DNA of 64,000 nucleotides from Gluconacetobacter azotocaptans (GCF_014174355.1 NZ_JABEQF010000006.1:62001-126000); one strand, 5' to 3'. Positions 54,347 to 63,862 are shown, counted from the stretch's first letter. A program made the numbers and translations. Notes: generated from the sequence alone by a model not told the origin.

Positions 54347-55606
54347 TTATCCTGCCCGCCGCCATAACAGCGCCGACAGCAGTTCCGTACCCTGGACGAA
54401 ATCCTGAAAATCCATCGCCTCGTCCGGATTATGGCTGCCATTGGCGTTTCGGACGAACAGCATCGCCGTCGGGACGCCCTGATTGGCGAAGGTCGCCGCA
54501 TCGTGGCCGGCTCCGCTGGGCATCGACCGGGCCGCAAACCCAAGTTCCGATGCCAGGGATGTCAGATCGTCCTGCAAACCGGCATCCATGCTGGCCGGCG
54601 TACTGCCCGACAGTGTGCCGAGGTCGATGCGAACACCGTATTCGGCCTCGACCGCCGTGACGGCGGTGTGGATATGCCGGTCCATCCGTTCCAGGATCGA
54701 CGGCGTGCGTGACCGCACGTCTATCGACAGATCCACACGTCCGGCGATCGTGCTGAAGTCGGATTGCCGTGGGTCTGTCCGGCAGACCCCGAAGGTGAGG
54801 GTCATTTCTCCGCCTTCGGCCTCGATCGCCAGCCACGTGGCTTCCAGCATGCCGATAAGCCGGGCGGTCGCCGCCATCGCATCCTGCCGGTAGGCCCGCG
54901 GCGTTGCACCCGAATGGGCGTAGCGGCCATGCACGACGACCTCGCGATAGCGCAGGCTGCCGCAGATGCCCGTGACGATGCCCAGGGTCATGTCGGTTTC
55001 CGTCAGGACCGGCCCTTGTTCGATATGGAGTTCCACGAAGCAGTCGATAGCCGACGGTGCCAGGACCGCGGCCGTTACGCGGTTCGACGGATCACCGCCG
55101 GCCTGGGCCATATGCGCGGCCAGAGGGCGCCCGCTGTCGCGTTGCGGCACGGTCAGCGCCGCATCGTCCAGCAGCCCGAACGCCGCCTTGCTGCCGATAT
55201 AGGAAACCGGGAACCAGGCGCTTTCTTCCGCCCGAATGGCCATGACGGTGACATCGTGCACCGGCTGGCAGTCCGCGCGGATCCACCCCGCCAGCAGCGC
55301 AATGCCGGCGACCACGCCGGCAGCGCCGTCGAAATTGCCCCCGACGGGTACAGTATCCACATGCGATCCGGTCATGACGACCGGGGCGAGGCGATCCCGT
55401 CCCGGCAGCGTCATGTAGAGATTGGCGGCCCAGTCAGTGCGGATTTCGAGCCCGAGGCCGCGCGCCGTGTCGGCCAGCAGCGCATGGGCGCGATTTTCCC
55501 CGTCATCGTAAGAGGCGCGGGTCATGCCGACGCCGTCGAAGCCGATCCGATGCAACGCATCGAACAGGGAACGGGCCAGTGCGAAATCGGGCTCCATCGT
55601 CGCCAT
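54347..55606 (-). CDS. M20-family Zn-dependent amidohydrolase (N-carbamoyl-L-amino acid hydrolase/allantoate amidohydrolase type)
   Basis: This 419-residue M20 enzyme has GSHVDTVPVGGNFDGAAGV with the first metal ligands, RAEESAWFPVSYIGSKAAFG, ELHIEQGPVL and SGAGHDAATFA. These place it with N-carbamoyl amino acid hydrolases and allantoate amidohydrolases. It would complete hydantoin breakdown together with HyuAB. The C-terminal HNPDEAMD replaces the more common HSPDE. The start is the ATG at 55606 behind GGAGC; a GTG at 55639 is weaker. It lies 50 bases ahead of the CapA-like gene. Confidence 0.9.
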   Translation of the reverse strand: MATMEPDFALARSLFDALHRIGFDGVGMTRASYDDGENRAHALLADTARGLGLEIRTDWAANLYMTLPGRDRLAPVVMTGSHVDTVPVGGNFDGAAGVVAGIALLAGWIRADCQPVHDVTVMAIRAEESAWFPVSYIGSKAAFGLLDDAALTVPQRDSGRPLAAHMAQAGGDPSNRVTAAVLAPSAIDCFVELHIEQGPVLTETDMTLGIVTGICGSLRYREVVVHGRYAHSGATPRAYRQDAMAATARLIGMLEATWLAIEAEGGEMTLTFGVCRTDPRQSDFSTIAGRVDLSIDVRSRTPSILERMDRHIHTAVTAVEAEYGVRIDLGTLSGSTPASMDAGLQDDLTSLASELGFAARSMPSGAGHDAATFANQGVPTAMLFVRNANGSHNPDEAMDFQDFVQGTELLSALLWRRAG

Positions 55607-55729
55607 CTTGTTGCTCCACAATGTTCGGGTGGACGCCACCCCGCAAACAGATCGAAAGGAAAGGGCGCGACCAGCCCTTTCCTTTCATCCACGCCATAAG
55701 GGAAAATCCGGTCCCGGGTGTGTCCCGGA

Positions 55730-58162
55730 TCAGAACGTGGTGTTCACGCGCAGGTAATAGTAGCCACCATTATAGCCCATCTGGTTCGAATAATCGTCGT
55801 AGATCTCGGCCCCCGCATAGGCGCCGTTGGCGGGCAGGCGTCTCGGCTTCATGTTGAACAGGTTGTTCGCACCGACGGCGACGTGAATCTTCTGCGTGGC
55901 CTGGTATCCCAGCTCCATGTTGGTGACCCAGACGGGCGTGTTCACGAATTGATAGAAAACGGAATTCGAATTCGCGAAGGGGCCGGAGCGGAAGGACTTC
56001 ATGTCCTTCGTCTCGCCCCAGCGGAGTTCCTGGAGGTAGACGTCGAATTTCCGCCAGTTCCAGCGCGCGCCCAGCATGATCTTGCTGCGCGGCGACGTCG
56101 TCGTCAGATAGGAAATACCCTGTGCCGTCAGCAGGGGATTGCCATTGGTATCATCGCCAAGATGAGTCAGTCGGGTCCGGTTCAGCGAAATGCCCAGATC
56201 CCAGGTGATCCGTCCCATGCGATTCAGGTCGGTCAGATAGTTGGCGACGATATCCAATCCCTGCGTCCGTGTGCTGGCGCCGTTGGAATAGTAATGCGCC
56301 GTCACGGCCGACGGCGAGATCGTCGAGGGAACCTGGATTCCCATCGCCTGGATGGCATCGACGGCCTGCAGGCCGGAATAGCTGCCGCCATTGACGATGC
56401 GGTCGCGGATATTGATCTGGTAGACGTCCGTGGTGATGTTGAGGTTCTTGATCGGGCGCAGCACGAACCCGGCGCTGACGTTCGTCGAGAATTCCGGCGT
56501 CAGGGGCACGGCCCCCAATGCGGCGGCGGCGTTCGAATTCACGGCCAGCTGACCACCGGCATAGGTCGGGGCGACGCCCAGGGTCGAATAATGCTCTTCC
56601 GCCAGCGTCGGGGCGCGGAAGCCCGTGCTGATGGCGCCGCGGATCGCGAAATATCGGTTGAAGTCGTAGCGGGTCGCGATCTTGCCGGTCTTCGCATCCC
56701 CGGCATCCGTATAGTGCTCGAAACGGCCGGCCACGTCGACGTCCAGATGCTTCACCGGCTGGATGTCGAGGTCCACATATCCGGCATAGACATCCCTGTA
56801 CCACGATCCGGCATTGGTAGGGGACAGACCGACCAGCGCCTGCGAGCCTGCGCCGTAGTAGGAGGCATAGTCACCCGCGCTCATCGTATAGCTTTCCATG
56901 CGATGCTCGGCGCCGAACGCCAGGTGCAGCGGTGCGGCCAGGACCGGAACCGGAATCGCACGATGGAAATCGAGGTTGTTGGTCCACTGGGTCGACTGGA
57001 AGCCACGCAAGGTGAAGCTGGTCGGTGTCCAGCCATAGGTCTGCAGATAGCTGAGATTCGCCGAATCATGCTGGCGCAGATGGATGTTGTCGGACCCGTA
57101 GGTGCTGCTGACATCCCACCCGAAACCCAGGAAATCGTCGCCCTTCAGGCCGATGGTCGCGGCGTAGTCGTCCTCGTCCGACGTGTCGACGGGGTCGAAG
57201 CCCCAGGGGTAATAGGACGGCAGCGTGCTGGCGACACGAAAAAATTGCGGTGTTTCACCGTGACGGTGGCCGTAGATGACGTTGCCGTAGAAGTTCGCCT
57301 TGCCGCCGAACAGGTCCTTGCCCCAGTTGATCGCCGCGTTCGCCCGCGTCTGGTCGGGCTCGCCTTCCTGATGGAAATCCTTGCGGCCGGTGCGGTTGTC
57401 GACCGCGTCGCGCGAGGTCAGGTCGTTATGCTTGAATTCCAGTGCGACATGCAGGAAACCGTCGTCGCCCAGACTGAAGCCATGGTCGCCGCGCACCAGG
57501 TAGGTAAAGCCGTCGCCCTGATAGTTCGCGCCGACCAGTCCCTGCTCCGAGCCGCCATGTGCCGATTTCTTCAGGATGATGTTGACGACGCCGGCGATGG
57601 CGTCCGATCCGTACTGGGCCGCCGCCCCATCGCGCAGCACTTCGATATGATCGATCATGCTGACCGGGATCATGTCGATGTCGACCGGCGTTTCACCCGA
57701 TTCCGGTCCGGAATCGGAATTGATGTTGGCGGTGGTGTGACGCCGCTTGCCGTCGATCAGGATCAGAACCTGATCGGGATTGAGCCCGCGCATGCGGATC
57801 GACGATGTCAGCGCCGCCTGATCGGTCTGGTGGGCCTGCATGTTCAGCGAGGGGTTGGTCAGCACCAGGGCATCGCCCAGGTCGCCCTGGCCGGTGCGCG
57901 TCAGCTGCGCCGAGGTCACCACGTCGATGGGGTTGATGCTGTCGGTCACCTTGCGGCCCAAGCCGCGGGACCCGGTTACGACGATCTGTTCCTTGCCGGC
58001 GGATGCGGCGTCGGCCGGCATCGTCATCGGCTTCGGCCGGGTGGTCGCCGTCCCGATCTTCGCTGCCGCCGTCTGCGCATGTGACGCCGGCACCGAGAGA
58101 AGGGGCATGCACGTCGTTACCAGAAGGCTCAATACCCGGCGGTTGCCTGGTTTCTTGCTCAC
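55730..58162 (-). CDS. TonB-dependent outer-membrane receptor
   Basis: This intact 810-residue receptor has a signal peptide (RRVLSLLVTTCMPLLSVPA, cleavage near SHA), a plug domain with VVTGSRG, RIRGLNPDQVLILIDGKRRH-like (RMRGLNPDQVLILIDG) and IEVLRDGAAAQYGSDAIAGVVNIILKK, then a beta-barrel ending YYYLRVNTTF with a terminal aromatic. It takes up a ligand across the outer membrane using TonB-ExbBD energy. It is a paralogue of the frameshifted receptor at 48314. With M20, CapA and ABC genes alongside, it probably imports an amide or peptide-like compound; iron-siderophore uptake is the alternative. Confidence 0.94.
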   Translation of the reverse strand: MSKKPGNRRVLSLLVTTCMPLLSVPASHAQTAAAKIGTATTRPKPMTMPADAASAGKEQIVVTGSRGLGRKVTDSINPIDVVTSAQLTRTGQGDLGDALVLTNPSLNMQAHQTDQAALTSSIRMRGLNPDQVLILIDGKRRHTTANINSDSGPESGETPVDIDMIPVSMIDHIEVLRDGAAAQYGSDAIAGVVNIILKKSAHGGSEQGLVGANYQGDGFTYLVRGDHGFSLGDDGFLHVALEFKHNDLTSRDAVDNRTGRKDFHQEGEPDQTRANAAINWGKDLFGGKANFYGNVIYGHRHGETPQFFRVASTLPSYYPWGFDPVDTSDEDDYAATIGLKGDDFLGFGWDVSSTYGSDNIHLRQHDSANLSYLQTYGWTPTSFTLRGFQSTQWTNNLDFHRAIPVPVLAAPLHLAFGAEHRMESYTMSAGDYASYYGAGSQALVGLSPTNAGSWYRDVYAGYVDLDIQPVKHLDVDVAGRFEHYTDAGDAKTGKIATRYDFNRYFAIRGAISTGFRAPTLAEEHYSTLGVAPTYAGGQLAVNSNAAAALGAVPLTPEFSTNVSAGFVLRPIKNLNITTDVYQINIRDRIVNGGSYSGLQAVDAIQAMGIQVPSTISPSAVTAHYYSNGASTRTQGLDIVANYLTDLNRMGRITWDLGISLNRTRLTHLGDDTNGNPLLTAQGISYLTTTSPRSKIMLGARWNWRKFDVYLQELRWGETKDMKSFRSGPFANSNSVFYQFVNTPVWVTNMELGYQATQKIHVAVGANNLFNMKPRRLPANGAYAGAEIYDDYSNQMGYNGGYYYLRVNTTF

Positions 58163-58230
58163 CCTGCTTTCCTTCTCTGCATAATCGTCAAAATCATTTC
58201 GATCAAATCATTGCATGAAAGAAACTATGA

Positions 58231-58256
58231 ATGAACGTTCGCAAAAATACGTTCAT
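58231..58256 (-). terminator. Hairpin after the polyamine-type ATPase gene
   Basis: ATGAACGT at 58231-58238 and ACGTTCAT at 58249-58256 form an eight-base stem with a ten-base loop, 40 bases past the stop of the ATPase gene. It has no strong T-run on the minus strand, so it may be a weak terminator or an operator upstream of the receptor gene at 58162. Confidence 0.35.
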
Positions 58257-58295
58257 GTTTTACTTTTTCTATCGATCTGCGTGGGAGGCGCGACG

Positions 58296-59294
58296 TCATG
58301 CAATGGGCATGACGTCGGCGTCGGCAAAGCCGATTTCGACCAGTTGTCCGACGGAAAACCGGTCCGGTTCGTTTTCTGTGGGAACCAGCGCGACGACATC
58401 CGCCTGCCCGACACGGGCCGTCACCCGCATGTTGGCCCCCAGGAACGTGACACGTTCGACCCGTCCGCTCATGACGTGATCCTGCGTCCGCGCATCGGCG
58501 CCAAGACGAAGCCGGGCGGGCCGGATGCCGGCCGGACCCGACGGCAGTTCCACGTAGTTGCATTCGTCAAGAAACGACGCGACGAAGCGATTTTTTGGTT
58601 GCCTGTACAGTTCCCATGGGGATCCCGCCTGTTCGATCGCCCCCTGGCGCATCAGCACGATCTGGTCGGACATATGCAGGGCCTCCTCCTGATCGTGGGT
58701 GACGAAGATGACGGTTATGCCAAGCTCTTTCTGGATGACCCTGATCTGGACCTGCAATGTCTGGCGTAGTGCGCGGTCCAGCGCGCCCAGCGGTTCGTCC
58801 ATCAGCAGGATGTCCGGCCGTATCACCAGCGCCCGCGCCAGGGCCACCCGTTGCTGCTGTCCGCCGGACAGGTCGCGCGGACGACGATCGGCCAGGTCGT
58901 CGAGCCCGACCATCTCCAGTGCCTCGTCGACCCGCCGGGCAGACTCGCCAGGCGATATCCGGCGCATGTCCAGGCCAAAAGAGACATTGTGCCGCACGGA
59001 CATATGCGGGAACAGCGCATAATTCTGAAAGACCATGCCGATGTTGCGCCGGTTGACCGGCACCTTGCCGACATCGTTTCCACCGATGCGGATCACCCCG
59101 GCATCCGGCGTCTCGAACCCGGCGATCAGCTTCAGCAGCGTGCTCTTGCCCGACCCGGACGATCCCAGCAGGGTGCAGAAGCATCCTGCCGGGATATCGA
59201 GCGACAGGTCGCGCAATACGGTTGTCGTGCCGTAGGATTTGCGAATCGCGTCCAGACGGACGGATTTGCCGAGAACGGTGTTCTGTCCGGTCAT
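58296..59294 (-). CDS. Polyamine/opine-type ABC transporter ATP-binding protein (PotA-like)
   Basis: This 332-residue ATPase has Walker A GSSGSGKST, signature LSGGQQQRVALARAL, Walker B ILLMDEPLGALD and the switch His in VTHDQEEAL. A C-terminal TOBE-type domain (about 240-332) follows. This is the PotA/PotG/AfuC-like class. It powers the fused permease encoded immediately upstream on the transcript; the ATG overlaps the permease stop (ATGA). The substrate class (polyamine, amino acid derivative or iron) is set by the binding protein. Confidence 0.93.
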   Translation of the reverse strand: MTGQNTVLGKSVRLDAIRKSYGTTTVLRDLSLDIPAGCFCTLLGSSGSGKSTLLKLIAGFETPDAGVIRIGGNDVGKVPVNRRNIGMVFQNYALFPHMSVRHNVSFGLDMRRISPGESARRVDEALEMVGLDDLADRRPRDLSGGQQQRVALARALVIRPDILLMDEPLGALDRALRQTLQVQIRVIQKELGITVIFVTHDQEEALHMSDQIVLMRQGAIEQAGSPWELYRQPKNRFVASFLDECNYVELPSGPAGIRPARLRLGADARTQDHVMSGRVERVTFLGANMRVTARVGQADVVALVPTENEPDRFSVGQLVEIGFADADVMPIA

Positions 59295-60988
59295 CGCGTA
59301 TCCTTCTGAAAAAAGACATTGAGCAGCAGGGTCAGCAGGGTCAGCAGGATCACCAGAACGGCAACGGCGGTGATCGTCGGACTGATTTCCTCGGAAACGT
59401 TCTCATAGATCAGGCGGGGCAGGGTGCGGCCGCGCACGTCGGTCAGGAACAGGGCCAGAATCACGTCGTCGAAACTGGTGATGAAGGCAAAGATGGCGCC
59501 GGCGGCGACGCCCGGGCCGATGGCCGGCAGCATCACGCGCCGGAACATGGTCGGCCAACTGGCCCCCAGTCCCAGGGCCGCACGTTCCAAGTTGCGGTCG
59601 AACCCGCGCAGTGCGGCCTGCGCCGAGAGGAAGACGAACGGCAGGGCGATGACGATGTGTCCCAGTCCCAGCCCCCAATGCCCGCGTATCAGGCCCAGGG
59701 GCACCATCTGGTAATACAATCCGACCGCCAGGATGATCGGCGGAACGATCATCGGCAGGATGAACAGGACTTCCAGCCCGCGCGCCAGCCCCCCGCGCAG
59801 GCGCGAGACCCCGAGGGCCGCCATCGTGCCGAGCAGCGTCGCGCCCGGGACCGCGATGGCGGCGACCTGTAGGGAATTCCACGCCGAGGCCAGCCATTGC
59901 GGCCGCGCCAGCAATTCATGATACCAGCGCAGGGACAGATGCTGTGGCGGGAACGACAGGAACGGCGACGACCCGACGCTCATCGGGAAGACGATCAGCA
60001 CCGGCGCCAGCAGGAACAGCAGCACCGCGCCCCCCAGCACCAGCATCGCACGGCCCGAGGCGGAGCGGCCGCGCGCGCCCACGGCGAACGGCACCACGCC
60101 CCGACCCGACGGGGCCGCGTCGCCGAACAGCCGGTCGAGACCGAATACCGCCTGGAACAGGAAGAAGATCAGCAGGGACGCCAGCAGCATGACGACCGAC
60201 AGCGCACCGGCCATGGCCCAGTCGAGCTGCTCCTCCACGTTGAACGAGATAAGCTGGGCCACCATCGTCTGTGCCGGACCGCCCATCAGCGCCGGCGTGA
60301 TGTAATAGCCGAGGGCGCTCATGAACACGATCGTCGCCCCCGCGGCGACGCCCGGGGCCGTCAGTGGCAGGAACACGCGCCGGCACAGCGTCGTCGGGCC
60401 GGCGCCCAGCGTTTCCGCGGCATGGATCAGGTTCTGATCGATGCCGCGGAAGGCGTTGTAGAGTGGGAAGACGATGAACGGCATCAGGACGTGGCTCATG
60501 CCGATCAGGACGCCGGACAGGTTGTAGACGAACGAGACGGGATGGCGCAGCAGATGGCTGTCCACCAGCAGGGTGTTCAGAACGCCATATCGTTGCAGCA
60601 GGATGATCCAGGCCGTGGTCCGCACCAGTGCGCTGGTCCAGAACGGCAGCAGGACGCACAATCCCAGCAGGCGGGCCACGCGCGGGGGAACGGTCGCCAT
60701 CAGATAGGCGACGGGATAGGCCAGCAGGACCGACAGCACCGTCACCAGCCCCCCGATGCCCACCGTGGTCAGCAGCGCGGTCCGATAGGCGGGGATGTCG
60801 ACGATCCGCCAATAGGGGCTGAACGGACCGGCCGGGTCGGAAAAACTGAGGATCAGCAGGCGCAGGACCGGCAGCGCGAACAGCGCGGCCAGAAACAGGG
60901 TCGGCGGCAGGGCGACCCATGCCGCGCCGCGCCGCATGACGGCGGCGCGCAGGCGCCCGCGCCGGGGTACGGCGGACTCCCTGCTCAC
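59291..60988 (-). CDS. Fused PotB-PotC-type ABC transporter permease
   Basis: This 565-residue membrane protein holds two complete permease halves in one chain. The first (about 20-290) has the coupling motif HAAETLGAGPTTLCRRVFLPLTAPG; the second (about 300-565) has RAALGLGASWPTMFRRVMLPAIGPG. The two are normally separate PotB and PotC proteins. The start is the GTG at 60988, overlapping the stop of the M24 gene (GTGA); the longer open frame to 61993 lies antisense-shifted within that gene and is not used. Together with the ATPase dimer, one fused chain makes the full channel, as in AfuB/FbpB-type ferric transporters. Confidence 0.92.
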   Translation of the reverse strand: MSRESAVPRRGRLRAAVMRRGAAWVALPPTLFLAALFALPVLRLLILSFSDPAGPFSPYWRIVDIPAYRTALLTTVGIGGLVTVLSVLLAYPVAYLMATVPPRVARLLGLCVLLPFWTSALVRTTAWIILLQRYGVLNTLLVDSHLLRHPVSFVYNLSGVLIGMSHVLMPFIVFPLYNAFRGIDQNLIHAAETLGAGPTTLCRRVFLPLTAPGVAAGATIVFMSALGYYITPALMGGPAQTMVAQLISFNVEEQLDWAMAGALSVVMLLASLLIFFLFQAVFGLDRLFGDAAPSGRGVVPFAVGARGRSASGRAMLVLGGAVLLFLLAPVLIVFPMSVGSSPFLSFPPQHLSLRWYHELLARPQWLASAWNSLQVAAIAVPGATLLGTMAALGVSRLRGGLARGLEVLFILPMIVPPIILAVGLYYQMVPLGLIRGHWGLGLGHIVIALPFVFLSAQAALRGFDRNLERAALGLGASWPTMFRRVMLPAIGPGVAAGAIFAFITSFDDVILALFLTDVRGRTLPRLIYENVSEEISPTITAVAVLVILLTLLTLLLNVFFQKDTR

Positions 60989-62115
60989 GTCACGAACAGT
61001 CGACGGGGGAAGTTCGTCAGCCGTTCGTACCCGCCATCGGTGACATGAATGGTCTCGGACATGCCGAAACCGCGCGCCAGGACGTAGGTGTGGAATGTCA
61101 TGCCCGGCTGGAACGCCCAGGTGCAGCCGGGGGCCGCATCCAGCCCCTCGGCCGCGTTCGGCTGCAGCATCAGGCCCACGGAATAGAACGTCTTGTTCGT
61201 GTAGGTCGCGGCCAGGCCGGCCGACAGCACGCCGTCGCGATAGATGCCGTCCGGAACGGCGGCCGGCACGCCGGGCGCTACGGTCGCCAGGGCGGCATCC
61301 TGGATTGCGATCAATCGTTCCACCACGCGATGGTCCGCGTCCGTGGCGGTGCCGACCTTCATCGGCCGCATGAATCGCGCGTGGTACTGCCTGACGTTCG
61401 GCGTGGTTTCCAGTTGGACGACGTCGCCCCGCAGCAGCGTCCGGTCGGTGTAGGACCCATGCAGGTGGAAGGCCCGTTCGCCGGACGACAGCACCCCCGG
61501 GCCGGGCAGGTCGCTGCCGGCGTGGATCATGGCGGCGCAGATCGCGGCCGCCATGTCGCGTTCGTTCGCGCCCGGCCGCGCGCTGTCGATTCCGGCCTGC
61601 ATCCCGCGTTCGGCCGCCCGCGCGGCGCGGCGCTGATAGGCCACTTCGGCGGGCGACTTGATCAGACGCAGGGCCGACACCAGCGTTCCCGCATCCTCCA
61701 GGCGCGCGCGCGGCATGGCCGCGCACAGGGCGAGGTACCGCGCGGCCGTCAGCGTCCAGGACGACAATTCCACCGCCAGGCGGGGGGCATCGCCCACGAC
61801 GCGGCGGATTGCGGCGATCCCGACATCCATCGGCACGTCGCTGTCGCACCACAGCGCGCGTCCGGAAAAAACGCATGTCTGGTCGAGATAATAGGCTTCG
61901 ACATCGCGGCAGACCACCACGGGCTCTCCGTCCGCGGGAATGATGGCGAACTGGAACGTGCCGTATGCGCGCGTGAAATATCCGGTCAGCCACGTCACGG
62001 TTTCCGGCAGGAACGCCAGCAGCGCGTCCTGCCCGGCGGCCTTCAGCACGGCCTGCACACGCTCGACGCGACGAAGATATTCATCGCGCGCGAACCAGAA
62101 TCCTGCCTCGCTCAT
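60985..62115 (-). CDS. M24-family (creatinase/ectoine hydrolase-like) hydrolase
   Basis: This 376-residue pita-bread-fold protein has an N-terminal creatinase-type domain (about 1-140) and an M24 domain. The region that in metal-dependent aminopeptidases carries two Asp ligands reads VVQLETTPNVRQYHARFMRP, which looks like the metal-free creatinase/ectoine hydrolase (DoeA) branch instead of prolidase. The C-terminus has PGMTFHTYVLARGFGMSETIHVT. It probably hydrolyses a small amide or cyclic compound brought in by the transporter. The ATG at 62115 overlaps the stop of the binding-protein gene (TGATG). Confidence 0.85.
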   Translation of the reverse strand: MSEAGFWFARDEYLRRVERVQAVLKAAGQDALLAFLPETVTWLTGYFTRAYGTFQFAIIPADGEPVVVCRDVEAYYLDQTCVFSGRALWCDSDVPMDVGIAAIRRVVGDAPRLAVELSSWTLTAARYLALCAAMPRARLEDAGTLVSALRLIKSPAEVAYQRRAARAAERGMQAGIDSARPGANERDMAAAICAAMIHAGSDLPGPGVLSSGERAFHLHGSYTDRTLLRGDVVQLETTPNVRQYHARFMRPMKVGTATDADHRVVERLIAIQDAALATVAPGVPAAVPDGIYRDGVLSAGLAATYTNKTFYSVGLMLQPNAAEGLDAAPGCTWAFQPGMTFHTYVLARGFGMSETIHVTDGGYERLTNFPRRLFVT

Positions 62116-63167
62116 CAGTTTCCTTCCATCACGGCGGTATATTTTTCGGTCGCGTCCTGGCCGTGGCGCGCCCACCAGTCATTGTCGACGAACAGCCCGC
62201 GCGCCATCCGTTCGGGCGTCGAGGGCAGCCGCGTGCGACGGGCCGGTTCGATCCCGGGCAGGACGTCGGTGCGGGTGGGGCCATAGGCGACGTAGCGGCT
62301 GAATCGCGCCTGCGCCTCGGCCGACGAGATGTAACGCAGGAAGCGGATCGCCGCGTCCCGGTCCGGCGCGCCTTTCACGATCAGGAAATAGCCCACCTGC
62401 AGGATGCTCTGGTCCCAGGACATCGCGATCGGCAGGTCCGCATCCTGACCATCCTGGAAGCGGCCGTTCCACCCCAGCGCCATCGCCGCGTCGCCGCTGG
62501 CCAGGGCCTGGACCACCTGCGCGCCGGAATTCCACCAGACCGCCACCGAGGGGCGAATGGCGCGCACCTTGTCCAGCGCACGCTGCAGGCCCGCCGGCGT
62601 CGACAGCGTGGCGTAGACGTCGGCGGCCGGCACGCCATCGGCCAGCAACGCGGCCTCCAACACCGTAGTGGGGCGGGCGGGCAACATGCGACGGCCCGGA
62701 AATTTCTTCACATCCCAGAAATCGGCGAAGGTGCGTGGATGGTCGTGCGGAAAGGCCCGCGTGGAATAGCCCAGCACGGTCGCGAAGATTTCCGACGGTA
62801 CCCCATAGGGCGTTCGCGCGCCAGGGATCAGGTGGCTCTGATCCACCATGTCGTCGGTAATGCGTTCGAACAATCCCAGCTTCACGCCCAGCATGAAGCT
62901 GGCGCCGCTGGTGCCGACGACATCCCAGCTGACCGATCCGGTTTCCACCATCGCCCGGATCTTCGCCAGTGATGGCCCGGTATCCTCCAGCACGGCAAGA
63001 CCGGTTTCCTTACCGAACGGCGTGAGCCAGGCGTCGCGCACCGCATCCTGGTAGGCCCCGCCCCAACTGGTGAAGACCAGTTCGCCCGCCCGCGCCGGTC
63101 CGCACAGGCCCGCCAGCAGACACAGTCCGCCGATGATCGTCCGGTATGGCGGGGCGGTCCGTGTCAT
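62115..63167 (-). CDS. Polyamine-type ABC transporter substrate-binding protein (PotD-like)
   Basis: This 350-residue periplasmic protein has a signal peptide (TIIGGLCLLAGLCGPARA) and the family start LVFTSWGGAYQDAVRDAWL, then WDVVGTSGASF, FWDVKKFPGRR, WWNSGAQVVQAL and VAYGPTRTD. It is of the PotD/extracellular-binding family 1 class that binds polyamines, opines or related amines. It delivers substrate to the fused permease. The ATG at 63167 overlaps the TGA of the amidotransferase gene; an ATG at 63176 is also in frame. Confidence 0.92.
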   Translation of the reverse strand: MTRTAPPYRTIIGGLCLLAGLCGPARAGELVFTSWGGAYQDAVRDAWLTPFGKETGLAVLEDTGPSLAKIRAMVETGSVSWDVVGTSGASFMLGVKLGLFERITDDMVDQSHLIPGARTPYGVPSEIFATVLGYSTRAFPHDHPRTFADFWDVKKFPGRRMLPARPTTVLEAALLADGVPAADVYATLSTPAGLQRALDKVRAIRPSVAVWWNSGAQVVQALASGDAAMALGWNGRFQDGQDADLPIAMSWDQSILQVGYFLIVKGAPDRDAAIRFLRYISSAEAQARFSRYVAYGPTRTDVLPGIEPARRTRLPSTPERMARGLFVDNDWWARHGQDATEKYTAVMEGN

Positions 63168-63862
63168 TGACGGCACAGTTGGGCGAAGTCGCGCAGCATC
63201 GTCTTGGCGTCCTCGGCCTCGCTGGCCGTCCGCATCAGTTCGTCGAGATCCGCGCCGTCGCGTTCCAGCCGCGCGCGGCTGCTCTCGAACCAGGCGCGGG
63301 CCTGCACCATGGTGATTTCCGGATGGCCCTGGATGCCCCAGACCGGCATGTCGCGATAGCGCCAGATCTGGTTGGGGCAGAGGTCGGACGAGGCGATGAT
63401 GCGCATGTCGGGATGGTCGGCGCGGACTTCGTCGTTATGCCAGACGAACATGTGCATGCGCGCGCCGAGATGGCGGCAGAGCGGATCGCCGCTCGCGGCC
63501 GGATGGACGTCGAGCCATTTGAACCCGACTTCGCACCCGTCGCGGCGAAACACCTGGTCGCGCCCGCACAGCGCCGAGGCCAGGATCTGGTGCCCGAAGC
63601 AGATCCCCAGCATCGGAATCCCACGCGCGGCGGCCTCGCGCACCAGATCATGCTCGCGCAGGATGAAGGGAATATCCTCGTACGCGCCATGCGGGCTGCC
63701 CGAAAGGAAGATCCCGGTGTAACCGTCGAGCGAGTCCGGGAACTCGTCGCGATAGGCCCAGTGAATATCCACCTCCATCCCCTCGGAAGCGAATCGCTCG
63801 TCGAGCCGCGCCGCGGATATCCGCTGCGCCCCGTTGGCAAGATACAGCAGCCTGTTGCCCAT
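63164..63862 (-). CDS. Class I glutamine amidotransferase-like protein
   Basis: This 232-residue protein of the GATase1 fold has an intact triad: nucleophile Cys88 in GICFGHQIL, and His/Glu in the GIQGHPEIT segment. The N-terminus reads LLYLANGAQRISAARLDERF, unlike GuaA. Free-standing members of this family hydrolyse or transfer gamma-glutamyl groups, for example PuuD-type gamma-glutamyl-GABA hydrolase. In an operon with a polyamine-type transporter, a gamma-glutamyl hydrolase role is attractive but unproven. The ATG at 63862 overlaps the TGA of the GntR gene. Confidence 0.87.
   Translation of the reverse strand: MGNRLLYLANGAQRISAARLDERFASEGMEVDIHWAYRDEFPDSLDGYTGIFLSGSPHGAYEDIPFILREHDLVREAAARGIPMLGICFGHQILASALCGRDQVFRRDGCEVGFKWLDVHPAASGDPLCRHLGARMHMFVWHNDEVRADHPDMRIIASSDLCPNQIWRYRDMPVWGIQGHPEITMVQARAWFESSRARLERDGADLDELMRTASEAEDAKTMLRDFAQLCRQ

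Noticed and set aside
60989-61993. N-terminal extension of the fused permease to about 900 residues
   Set aside because: The extension lies within the M24 gene in another frame and has no transporter features; the GTG at 60988 is coupled to the M24 stop.
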